This document shows, piece by piece, positions 1 through 5,794 of a DNA stretch of 5,869 bases. The stretch comes from an uncultured Clostridia bacterium (GTDB taxonomy: Bacteria > Bacillota > Clostridia > Oscillospirales > Ruminococcaceae). Location: the NCBI GenBank assembly GCA_947588775.1, contig CANPZQ010000121.1, forward strand, positions 1 to 5,869, given 5' to 3'. The first letter of the stretch is position 1. Each line of letters begins with the position of its first letter. The translations under genes were made by a program, and so were the position numbers. The notes under the pieces are model-generated. The model ran no database searches. It had not been told where the DNA came from and saw only the letters and a program-made list of their open reading frames with translations.

Positions 1-2083
1 CATCGCCGCGCTGTTTCACAACGCTCTGCAGCTTTCCGCCGCCTATATCGACGACGCCGCTTTCATATCCGTAATACGCCTCGATTATCTTTCTTACGAG
101 GTATTTTGAATATTCTCCGTTCTCAATTACCACCGAAAACGCGATTTCCGGGTCGTCGGCAGGGTAAAATCCCACCACGGTCGAATTCTGCGTCGCCTTG
201 TTTGAAGCCTGCGGGGTGCCGGTTTTAATCGCCGCCGGGTAAGGGAGTGCCTCCAAAGAATACTGCGCCAAATAGGCGTTTTGCTCGTTTGTCGAATAAT
301 AAACCGACTGCGTGGTGTTTTCCGCCGCAAGCTTCATTCCCTCGATAACCGTGTCGAAAACCTCCGTCGACGCGTCTACCGTCGCGGCGACAGTCGGTTC
401 GGTTTCGGAAATTTTTTCGGTCATGTTGTAGTCCCAAATCGACTCCACAAGATAGGGCTTATACCTGACGCCCCTGTTCGCGATGGTCGACGCCAAAACG
501 CACATCTGAAGCGGCGTTACCCCGACCTCCGACTGGCCGATGGCGGCCTGTAAAACCTGACCGACCGTCCATTCGAGCTTTAAATCCGCGAAGGTTTCGG
601 GGCAGGCGAGATACCCTTCGGCGGAGCTTATTTCAAGCTCCATGTCCTCGCCGAGGCCGTACGCCCGCTCATACTCCAAGAGCTTGTCGAGCCCGAGCTT
701 CTGAACGACCTGATAGAAGAAAATATTGCAGCTTTTTTGTATCGCCGTGACGACGTTTATATTCCCGTGGCTGCCGGTGCAGTTTACGATAATGTCGAGG
801 AAATTGTACTGCCGGTGGCATGCGAATTTGTCCTCCCGCGAGATAATCCCCTCCCCGAGGGCGGCGGTCGCGGTTACTGTTTTCATAACCGAGCCGGGGC
901 GGTAAAGTCCGTCCGTCGCGCGGTTATAGAGCGGCTGCCCGTCGGCGTTTAAAACCGACGAATAGTCTGAAATCAGGTCGTTGAGGTCGTATCCCGGGTA
1001 TGTCGCCATTCCCTTTACCGCGCCGGTTTTAACGTCGGTAACGACAATCGCCCCCGCCGAGCAGTCGGTAAAGTCGTAGTCCTTCTTCGTCAGAACCCCC
1101 GTCGCGAGGTCGTTTATGAAATTCCCCAAAATGTCCTGGAGCTTCGCCTGAAACTCCGAATCAATCGACAGCTCCACGGTTCTCCCGGGGACCGCCTCCT
1201 TAGTAACGGCCTCCGAGATTGTTCCGTCGCCAGAAACGGTTATAGTCTTTTCGCCCCGTTTTCCGCGAAGATAGAGCTCCATCGACCGCTCTATTCCCGC
1301 CTTTCCGACGGTATCGCTGATTAAATATCCCGCTTCCTTGAGGGCGGCGTATTCCTCGGCGTAAATCGGCCCGACATAGCCAATTCCGTGCGGGAAAATA
1401 TCGCCGGATTTATATACCCTTACCGCGTCCTCGACGATTCCGACGCCGGTAAGCGCGTAGCCGAGCTCCCGGATTTCCGCCGCCGCCTCAATCGGAACGT
1501 CCTTGACAAAGACGTAGTCGGTTTTTGTCGAAAAATCGGCAAGAATCATCTGGTACCGCACCCCCGCGACAATCCGCTTTTCCTCTTCGGTATAGTCGGG
1601 TGAGATGTCGTATTCTTTAATCAACGCGTCTATACAGTTTTCGGCGGAGGAATATCCCGCAAGCCGAAGCTTCGAGAAAATCCTCTCAACGTCCGCGCTC
1701 TCGCGGCTTTTAGTGAACTCGTAGGGCTCCTCGCGGGTAATCGGGATTTCGTCAATCCAGTCGATTCCGCGGTTTTTTAAAAGCTTCGCGACTTTTAAGA
1801 TAACGTCGTTTTGCTCCGACTTTTTGTCGGGGAAGAATGAGCGGTTCACGACGACGTTGTAGCTTACGCGGTTTTCGACAAGGGGTCGTTTTTTCGCGTC
1901 GACAATCTGTCCCCGCGCCGCCGAAACCGACTGCACCGCAGTTGTCGATGTTTTCGACTTTTCGAGATACATCTCTCCGTCGACAATCTGTATTTTCATA
2001 AGCGTAGAGCCCGCGAAGATAACGCTTAACGCCAAAAGCGCGATTGCGAAAATTATCCGCGCGACTTCAAAAAACCTTTTCAT
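1..2083 (-). CDS. mrdA: Penicillin-binding protein 2, class B transpeptidase (3' end cut by window)
   Basis: This is the elongation-specific peptidoglycan DD-transpeptidase that crosslinks side-wall murein with RodA and the MreBCD scaffold. I translated it by hand: ATG at 2083, open for 694 codons to the window edge. An N-terminal membrane segment lies at about residues 8-26, followed by an ARGQIVD segment (56-62) of the PBP dimer domain, an HGIGYVG motif (H232, GYVG 235-238) and a GKAGIERSMELYLRG segment near 255. All three catalytic motifs are present: SVMK (S398 nucleophile, K401), SCN (451-453) and KTGT (620-623). The last visible residues follow the final helix of the transpeptidase fold, so little is missing. 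A GGGGAG site lies 8 nt upstream of the ATG. The start is 21 nt after the mreD stop, so the gene is almost certainly cotranscribed with mreD. FtsI/SpoVD paralogues are less likely because of the mre context. Oddity: the usual D-R-N-G after RGxIxD reads D-A-K-K-R here. Confidence 0.93.
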   Translation of the reverse strand, partial: MKRFFEVARIIFAIALLALSVIFAGSTLMKIQIVDGEMYLEKSKTSTTAVQSVSAARGQIVDAKKRPLVENRVSYNVVVNRSFFPDKKSEQNDVILKVAKLLKNRGIDWIDEIPITREEPYEFTKSRESADVERIFSKLRLAGYSSAENCIDALIKEYDISPDYTEEEKRIVAGVRYQMILADFSTKTDYVFVKDVPIEAAAEIRELGYALTGVGIVEDAVRVYKSGDIFPHGIGYVGPIYAEEYAALKEAGYLISDTVGKAGIERSMELYLRGKRGEKTITVSGDGTISEAVTKEAVPGRTVELSIDSEFQAKLQDILGNFINDLATGVLTKKDYDFTDCSAGAIVVTDVKTGAVKGMATYPGYDLNDLISDYSSVLNADGQPLYNRATDGLYRPGSVMKTVTATAALGEGIISREDKFACHRQYNFLDIIVNCTGSHGNINVVTAIQKSCNIFFYQVVQKLGLDKLLEYERAYGLGEDMELEISSAEGYLACPETFADLKLEWTVGQVLQAAIGQSEVGVTPLQMCVLASTIANRGVRYKPYLVESIWDYNMTEKISETEPTVAATVDASTEVFDTVIEGMKLAAENTTQSVYYSTNEQNAYLAQYSLEALPYPAAIKTGTPQASNKATQNSTVVGFYPADDPEIAFSVVIENGEYSKYLVRKIIEAYYGYESGVVDIGGGKLQSVVKQRGD

Positions 2084-2104
2084 AAACCAAGCTCCCCGTA
2101 AATG

Positions 2105-2680
2105 TCAGACCCTGTCGATGTTCTTGTCCCGCTCCTCGAGGTCGAGCTTCCGCGAAATTCCGCTTAGGCGTTCGGCGGCGTATACGGCTAAATAAACCGG
2201 AACCGCCCATAAAAGCGTTTTAAATGCCGACGGAATAAGCCTTTCGGTGAGCGCGAGGCGGTAGCCCTCGTATGCCCAAATTTTATAATACAAATAATAG
2301 TCTATATAAAGATATACGCTTCCCGCGAGGGCGAAAACCCAGAGATAGTTCACGAAATTTTTCCGAAGAAGCTGCCCGAAGAGCGCGGAAGCCCCCGCGC
2401 ATACCAAACAGAGCCAAAGAGCCGTGAACCCGGGAAGCTTCCCCAAGGAAACGTCCAAAAGCAGCCCACAGAGCGAGCCGTATACCGCCGACGGAATTTC
2501 CGACTCGAATACCGCGACGGCGGCGGTCATCGGGAATAAAAGCAGGGCCTTCGGCCCGCGCCCGCCGGAGGTCGAGGCGGTGAACATAAACACCGCCGAT
2601 ACCGAGAAGAATATCCACTTAAGAGCGATTTTAAGCCTAAGATGGGAAACGGGGGCCTGCGGAGCGTTATTTATCTTCAT
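2105..2680 (-). CDS. mreD: Rod shape-determining protein MreD
   Basis: MreD is a small integral membrane protein that works with MreC to connect MreB filaments to the wall-synthesis complex. The 191-residue product is typical in length and very hydrophobic. I see about six membrane segments (near 18-34, 45-59, 64-80, 85-103, 110-130 and 150-170) and a GSLCGLLLDVSLG stretch (68-80) that resembles the conserved G-x-x-x-D region of MreD proteins. The tail after 171 is charged and probably cytoplasmic. The ATG lies inside the end of mreC (14-nt overlap) and is preceded by AAAGGAG with a 6-nt spacer, so translation is likely coupled to mreC. MreD sequences diverge strongly, so the call rests on topology plus position between mreC and mrdA. 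Confidence 0.92.
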   Translation of the reverse strand: MKINNAPQAPVSHLRLKIALKWIFFSVSAVFMFTASTSGGRGPKALLLFPMTAAVAVFESEIPSAVYGSLCGLLLDVSLGKLPGFTALWLCLVCAGASALFGQLLRKNFVNYLWVFALAGSVYLYIDYYLYYKIWAYEGYRLALTERLIPSAFKTLLWAVPVYLAVYAAERLSGISRKLDLEERDKNIDRV

Positions 2681-3530
2681 AGCCCGCTCCTTTCCCGTCG
2701 AAATCGGTGATTACAAAGACGGTTTTTTGCCCGAACGGGTCGACGGTGGGCTTTATTACCCCGACGCGCGAAAGTCCGTTCGAGGCGATTTGGGTTTCCC
2801 CGACGGTCCCGACGACGATTCCCTTGGGGACGTTTCCGCTGTAGCCCGAGGTGATTACTATATCCCCCTCGGTAAGCTCGCATTCAAGCGGAATGTATAC
2901 CATTCTCACCATTCCGTCGAGGGCAAGCTCGTAGCTCCCCTCGATTACTCCGGTTTCGCCGGTGCGGACGCAGTATACGCCCAGAGATATTTCATTCGAC
3001 AAAAGCGGCGTGACGAGGGAGTAGGTGTACTGCACCTCCGTCACAAAGCCGATTAACCCGTCGGCCGTAACGACCGGGTCGTAGTATTCAACGCCGTCCT
3101 TTTCGCCCTTGTCGATGAAAAACGAGCCGTAAATATCGTTCGCCGTCCGCCCGATTACGGTGCATGGCTCGGAAAACTCGATTCCGGCGTTTGACTGCGC
3201 AAGGTCAATCATATCGCGGAGGCGGTCGTTTTCCTGCGAGATTTCGGTATAGTCGGAAATCTGCGCATAGAGCGCGGCGAGCTCCTTTTTGAGCTCCTGA
3301 TTTTCCTCATAATATTCGCGGGCGTTGAAGAGCATATCGAGCCCTCCGGTCACGGCGTCGGAGATTTTATTTGAAAGCTTCTGCACCGGCGCGAAAACCG
3401 TCCCGATGGCCGAGGAAATCGCGTTGGACGAGCTGACCGCCGCGTAAATCATAATTCCGATAAGAAACGCCGCTATGCAGGCGATTACAAGAAATTTTTT
3501 CGAGCGGAAAAATTCCTTAATGACGGCCAC
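2667..3530 (-). CDS. mreC: Rod shape-determining protein MreC
   Basis: MreC is a bitopic membrane protein whose extracytoplasmic beta domain binds and activates PBP2 in the elongasome. The 287-residue frame shows a short cytoplasmic start, one membrane helix (about 13-31), a charged heptad-like coiled-coil region (about 70-110) and the MreC beta-domain region (about 122-276), with a G-R-T motif at 127-129, DKGEKDGV (140-147) and SGYSGNVPKGIVVG (228-241). The C-terminus is short and acidic. The start is uncertain. The longest frame begins with GTG at 3530, but the only ribosome site (GAAAGGAG, 3530-3537) overlaps that GTG. An in-frame TAA 12 nt upstream excludes an earlier start. The next candidate is a rare ATT at 3519-3521, 8 nt from the site, giving a protein that begins (M)KEFFRSKKFLV. 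No other ATG, GTG or TTG precedes the membrane helix. The gene lies 737 bp from mreB, an unusual gap. Confidence 0.95.
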   Translation of the reverse strand: MAVIKEFFRSKKFLVIACIAAFLIGIMIYAAVSSSNAISSAIGTVFAPVQKLSNKISDAVTGGLDMLFNAREYYEENQELKKELAALYAQISDYTEISQENDRLRDMIDLAQSNAGIEFSEPCTVIGRTANDIYGSFFIDKGEKDGVEYYDPVVTADGLIGFVTEVQYTYSLVTPLLSNEISLGVYCVRTGETGVIEGSYELALDGMVRMVYIPLECELTEGDIVITSGYSGNVPKGIVVGTVGETQIASNGLSRVGVIKPTVDPFGQKTVFVITDFDGKGAGYEDK

Positions 3531-3537
3531 TCCTTTC
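3519..3537 (-). promoter_or_regulatory. mreC ribosome site with possible ATT start
   Basis: GAAAGGAG (3530-3537) is a near-perfect anti-16S match, but its last G is the first base of the GTG codon, so there is no spacer. Eight nt further on lies ATT (3519-3521) in frame. The neighbouring sites use 8 nt (mrdA) and 6 nt (mreD). Initiation at ATT is rare but known, for example in E. coli infC. Confidence 0.45.
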
Positions 3538-3548
3538 GCATTTTAAAA

Positions 3549-3584
3549 CGCGCCCCGCTCACGCCCGTAGGCATAAGCGGCGCG
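3549..3584 (-). promoter_or_regulatory. Strong hairpin in the mreC leader
   Basis: On the minus strand CGCGCC plus GCTTATGCC (3570-3584) pairs with GGCGTGAGC plus GGCGCG (3549-3565 with two bulged bases, 3555-3556). This gives a 15-bp stem with two G-U pairs and a TACG loop. It is followed by TTTTAAAA (3541-3548) and then the mreC ribosome site at 3537. It could be a weak intrinsic terminator or attenuator (only four Ts), a stability element, or a processing site. No T-run follows on the plus strand. Confidence 0.55.
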
Positions 3585-3594
3585 GCGACGGGAT

Positions 3595-3622
3595 ATTTAA
3601 CGCAAATAAACAAAAAATTCAA
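3595..3622 (-). promoter_or_regulatory. Weak candidate promoter for mreC-mreD-mrdA
   Basis: In the only A/T-rich patch of the spacer, the minus strand has TTGAAT (3617-3622), a 16-nt spacer and TTAAAT (3595-3600), each 4/6 to consensus. It is placed so that transcripts would start just before the leader hairpin. A/T-rich patches often give such matches by chance, so this is tentative. Confidence 0.3.
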
Positions 3623-3633
3623 AAGTTTTCGCT

Positions 3634-3700
3634 CAAGCCTTTTTCAAAAGGCTTGCGGGGTCAAGGGGCGGAGCCCCTTGTCGCGGCCCGCAGGCCGCGA
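3634..3700. repeat. Array of three perfect hairpins
   Basis: Three perfect inverted repeats lie almost end to end: 3634-3655 (10-bp arms CAAGCCTTTT/AAAAGGCTTG, 2-nt centre), 3662-3680 (8-bp arms CAAGGGGC/GCCCCTTG around GGA) and 3681-3700 (8-bp arms TCGCGGCC/GGCCGCGA around CGCA). The layout resembles palindromic intergenic repeats I recall from gut Clostridia genomes; that resemblance is from memory and was not searched. No clear T-run follows on either strand, so a simple terminator is not supported. It is the edge of the repeat-filled spacer between mreB and mreC. Confidence 0.75.
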
Positions 3701-3739
3701 AATCTCTTTTATACTCACAAAAAGCGCAGGAAGGGGAGC

Positions 3740-3769
3740 CAAGAAATCAGTCCTGTGGGCTGTTTCTTG
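3740..3769. repeat. Hairpin with one bulge
   Basis: C-AAGAAA (3740-3746) pairs with TTTCTT-G (3763-3769), and after a bulged T (3747) CAGTCC (3748-3753) pairs with GGGCTG (3757-3762, one G-T wobble) around a TGT loop. It sits inside the mreB-mreC spacer. Confidence 0.6.
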
Positions 3770-3770
3770 C

Positions 3771-3881
3771 GGGGGAACCCTCGCCTACGACAGCGGAACA
3801 AAACTCTTTGAGGACGAGCGGTCGGTCATTTATGACCGCGAAGTCCGAAAAGCAAGTTTTGTCGCTGGCGTTGGTTCCCCC
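3771..3881. repeat. Extended imperfect palindrome, about 50-bp arms
   Basis: Outer arms GGGGGAACC (3771-3779) and GGTTCCCCC (3873-3881) are perfect complements. Inside, CGCC, AGCG and ACAAAACT on the left match the reverse complement of the right arm with short gaps. The centre CGGTCAT/ATGACCG (3823-3829, 3832-3838) is a perfect 7-bp hairpin with a 2-nt loop. The whole can fold as one long interrupted hairpin. Short open frames crossing it (3678-3929 plus, 3808-4008 plus, 3830-4132 minus) have no ribosome site or recognisable domain and I do not call them genes. Confidence 0.6.
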
Positions 3882-4017
3882 AACAAAGAAGGCACAGCAC
3901 CCAAATGTGCCTCTTTACTCATTTGGTGATAGGAACCTAAAGGTTTCCTCCAGAAGCCCCAACAAAAAGGCCCTTTTACCCATGTTTGCTCATTTTGCAA
4001 AGTTTTAAAAGAGGCAC
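3878..4017. repeat. Imperfect direct repeats with nested inverted repeats
   Basis: Two diverged direct copies begin CCCCAACAAA: 3878 to about 3925 and 3957 to about 3997. Both continue with AAGGC, ACCCA and a CTC-ATTT stretch. Between and around them are hairpins: CACCCAAAT/ATTTGGTG (3898-3906, 3921-3928, one bulge), AGGAACCT/AGGTTTCCT (3931-3949) and a perfect 10-bp pair GTGCCTCTTT (3907-3916) with AAAGAGGCAC (4008-4017). This looks like layered remnants of one repeat family rather than a gene. Confidence 0.5.
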
Positions 4018-4024
4018 TTTGTAA

Positions 4025-4112
4025 GGGGGCGCGGGGACGGAGCGGGCGGAAGAGCGAAACTATGGGGGCGGGCGGGTGGGGCCAACCAAACCAGCGCAGT
4101 CCCCGCGCCCCC
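4025..4112 (+). repeat. G-quadruplex module framed by inverted repeats, copy 1
   Basis: Perfect 14-bp arms GGGGGCGCGGGGAC (4025-4038) and GTCCCCGCGCCCCC (4099-4112) enclose 60 nt. The inside (4048-4095) contains GGAAGAGCGAAAC, the four-run G motif GGGCGGGCGGGTGGG (4066-4080; the full G-runs span 4064-4081 with 1-nt loops) and AAACCAGC. The same core in the same order occurs on the minus strand at 5582-5630 with different arms. This is a dispersed repeat of unknown function. Confidence 0.7.
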
Positions 4113-4174
4113 AAGTTCGCGACGAATCCCACCCCCGGAGCCCGCAGGCGGAGCGGGGTGGGTGAGGAATGAAT
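4104..4174 (+). repeat. Long repeat, copy 1 (inverted partner at 5795-5869)
   Basis: The block starts CGCGCCCCCA, continues with TTCGCGACGAA (4116-4126) and ends TGGGTGAGGAATGAAT (to 4174). Its reverse complement matches 5795-5869 closely, with a few indels in a small internal hairpin region. Similarity may continue to an ACCCGC near 4188. It overlaps the right arm of the G-quadruplex module by 9 bp. With its partner it brackets mreB. Confidence 0.75.
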
Positions 4175-4267
4175 CCGGTAAGACCCGCAGAACTCAGATT
4201 TCAGAAATCAGACTATGAAAGCCGCAGCCAAACACGCCCGACCGACTTCTGCCACCTGCTATCTGCC
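4175..4267. other. Gap after mreB: no gene, no clear terminator
   Basis: Ninety-three bases lie between the repeat and the mreB stop. They hold a short CAGA/TCAG-rich patch with a near-palindrome GATTTC-A-GAAATC (4197-4209). On the minus strand I find no GC hairpin followed by a T-run, so read-through from mreB into the spacer is possible. Confidence 0.5.
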
Positions 4268-5290
4268 TCAAACCCCTTCCCCGTTCAAAACGTCCTGAAG
4301 CTCTCCGATGTTGTCCAAAAGCTTCCCGGTGCCGTCGACGACGCAGTCGAGCGGCCGCTCGGCAATGTGAACCGGGATTCCGGTTTCCTCGTTGATAAGC
4401 CTGTCGAGCCCGCGCAGCAGCGCGCCGCCGCCCGCAAGGGTGATGCCCGCGTCGATGATGTCGGCGGAAAGCTCCGGCGGGGTGCGCTCCAAGGTAACCT
4501 TGATTGCCTCGATAATGTGCGAAAGCGACTCGGAAAGAGCCTCGCGGATTTCCTCGGAGGTAACGGTGATGTTCTCGGGAAGCCCGGTGAGAAGGTTCCG
4601 GCCCTTGATTTCAAGCTCGGTGTCCTCGTCGGTCGGATAGGCGGAGCCGATGGTGATTTTGATGGTTTCGGCGGTGCGCTCGCCGATGAGGAGGTTGTAT
4701 TTTTTCTTGATAAAGTTTATAATCGAATTGTCAAACTCGTCGCCCGCGACCCTTACGGAACGGCTGGTGACGATTCCGCAGAGCGAGATTACCGCGACCT
4801 CGCTGGTGCCGCCGCCGATGTCGACAATCATAGAGCCTGTCGGAGATTCAACCGGAAGCCCCGCGCCGATTGCCGCCGCCATCGGCTCCTCAATAATCGC
4901 TACCTTTTTTGCACCCGCACCCTCGGCGGCTTCCTTTACGGCGCGGCGTTCAACGGCCGTTACGCCGGAAGGAATGCAGATTATAACCCTCGCCTTTGCA
5001 AGAGGGTTCCCGAGAGCCTTGCGGATAAATTCCTGAAGCATCGCGGTGGTCATGTCGAAATCCGCGATAACGCCGTCCTTAAGAGGGCGAACCGCGCGGA
5101 TAGAACCCGGGGTTCTACCGATTATGTTTTTGGCTTCGGTGCCGACGTAGCGCACAACGTCGGTCTTGGTGTCGACCGCGACGACGGAGGGCTCGCGGAG
5201 AATTATCCCCTTTCCCTTTGCGTAAACGAGGGTGTTCGCGGTTCCGAGGTCGATTCCTATATCCTTTTTAAACATACTCACTGTACTCAT
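4268..5290 (-). CDS. mreB: Rod shape-determining protein MreB (bacterial actin)
   Basis: MreB is an ATP-binding actin homologue that forms short membrane-bound filaments and orients side-wall synthesis by MreCD, RodA and PBP2. The 340-residue frame is full length and has the family's nucleotide-binding signatures: phosphate-1 IGIDLGTANT (11-20), the EEPMAAAIGAGLP block (134-146), phosphate-2 IVDIGGGTSEVAV (155-167) and the adenosine motif ITLAGGGALLRG (283-294). The IGSAYP segment (214-219) is also typical. This looks like housekeeping MreB. Separation from the Mbl or MreBH paralogues rests mainly on the adjacent mreC and mreD. The start is debatable. The longest frame begins at ATG 5290, but the ribosome site AAAGGA (5290-5295) runs into that ATG, whereas the in-frame GTG at 5279-5281 is 8 nt from it and would give MSMFKKDIGIDLG. 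An ATG at codon 6 is 14 nt away. The promoter is at 5318-5346. Confidence 0.98.
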   Translation of the reverse strand: MSTVSMFKKDIGIDLGTANTLVYAKGKGIILREPSVVAVDTKTDVVRYVGTEAKNIIGRTPGSIRAVRPLKDGVIADFDMTTAMLQEFIRKALGNPLAKARVIICIPSGVTAVERRAVKEAAEGAGAKKVAIIEEPMAAAIGAGLPVESPTGSMIVDIGGGTSEVAVISLCGIVTSRSVRVAGDEFDNSIINFIKKKYNLLIGERTAETIKITIGSAYPTDEDTELEIKGRNLLTGLPENITVTSEEIREALSESLSHIIEAIKVTLERTPPELSADIIDAGITLAGGGALLRGLDRLINEETGIPVHIAERPLDCVVDGTGKLLDNIGELQDVLNGEGV

Positions 5291-5295
5291 CCTTT
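5279..5295 (-). promoter_or_regulatory. mreB ribosome site favouring a GTG start
   Basis: AAAGGA occupies 5290-5295, and its last A is the first base of the upstream ATG, leaving no spacer. The in-frame GTG at 5279-5281 is 8 nt downstream, an ideal distance and the same as for mrdA. This supports initiation at codon 4 of the longest frame. Confidence 0.6.
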
Positions 5296-5317
5296 GCTGA
5301 AAATTGGTTTCCTGTTA

Positions 5318-5346
5318 AGTATAACACATTTACACGCTCGTTACAA
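5318..5346 (-). promoter_or_regulatory. Sigma-A-like extended -10 promoter of mreB
   Basis: On the minus strand, TTGTAA (5341-5346) and TATACT (5318-5323) are separated by exactly 17 nt. The bases just before the -10 read TGT, giving the TGn extension. The match is 4/6 at -35 and 5/6 at -10, in an A/T-rich setting unlike the GC-rich surroundings. The predicted RNA start is near 5311, leaving about 20-30 nt of leader before mreB. It is the best promoter I see in the window and may serve the whole mre-mrdA unit if transcription crosses the spacer after mreB. Confidence 0.82.
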
Positions 5347-5355
5347 GCGATTTTT

Positions 5356-5391
5356 GCCAAAAAAATTAGCAGAATTTCGCCGCTTTTTGGC
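5356..5391. repeat. Inverted repeat just upstream of the mreB promoter
   Basis: GCCAAAAA (5356-5363) and TTTTTGGC (5384-5391) are perfect 8-bp complements, 20 nt apart, about 10 nt upstream of the -35 box. It could be an operator or the remains of a terminator for an upstream gene; nothing in the sequence decides. Confidence 0.35.
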
Positions 5392-5573
5392 GGTATGTTT
5401 TGGGCAAAAGGTTATTATTGGGGAATGGAGGGGGGTATGGCGGAGAGGTGAGCGAGGGGTGAGGACGGCTTGGGGTGTAGTGAATTTTGTTGTGCGGAGC
5501 TGCGGGTGGGAGCGGGTGCGGGCTTTGGGAGCGGGAGATGTTTGGAAAGTGGTTTTGCTTCGGGCCGGCGCGG
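5392..5573. other. G-skewed non-coding stretch upstream of mreB
   Basis: No gene is supported here. The plus strand is strongly G-rich and C-poor: in 5401-5520 I count 62 G and 10 C. Short frames have no ribosome site and no recognisable product. The composition differs from the coding part of the window. Confidence 0.6.
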
Positions 5574-5689
<116 letters not shown>

Positions 5690-5701
5690 GACGCACCAGC
5701 T

Positions 5702-5737
5702 TTTTCCGCCGCGCGGGGGTTAGCGGAAAGCGGAAAA
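5702..5737. repeat. Small inverted repeat
   Basis: TTTTCCGC (5702-5709) and GCGGAAAA (5730-5737) are perfect complements. A second GCGGAAA at 5723-5729 gives an alternative pairing. No associated gene is visible. Confidence 0.45.
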
Positions 5738-5794
5738 CGGAGGTCAGAAGTCAAACGCTGCCCCTATCGAAATTTTGCAAGGCCGGCGGGTAAA

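Noticed and set aside
281..1603. Plus-strand open frames at 281-553, 737-952 and 1388-1603
   Set aside because: They are antisense to the PBP2 frame, which has all catalytic motifs and stays open across the whole region.
2424..3056. 210-codon open frame on the plus strand
   Set aside because: It lies antisense to mreC and mreD, has no ribosome site or recognisable domain, and is explained by the GC-rich codon bias of the real genes.
3634..3700. CRISPR-like array or intrinsic terminator
   Set aside because: The three stems differ in sequence with no spacers between identical repeats, and no T-run follows on either strand.
3965..3990. Minus-strand AAAAG/CTTTT hairpin as an mreB terminator
   Set aside because: The stem is only 5 bp, A/T-rich and about 300 nt past the mreB stop; not convincing.
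3678..4132. Short open frames in the mreB-mreC spacer
   Set aside because: They run through hairpins and repeats, overlap each other on both strands, and show no ribosome site or known domain.
4392..5036. Plus-strand open frames opposite mreB (4392-4640, 4650-5036)
   Set aside because: They are antisense shadows of a fully recognisable mreB, with low-complexity serine-rich products.
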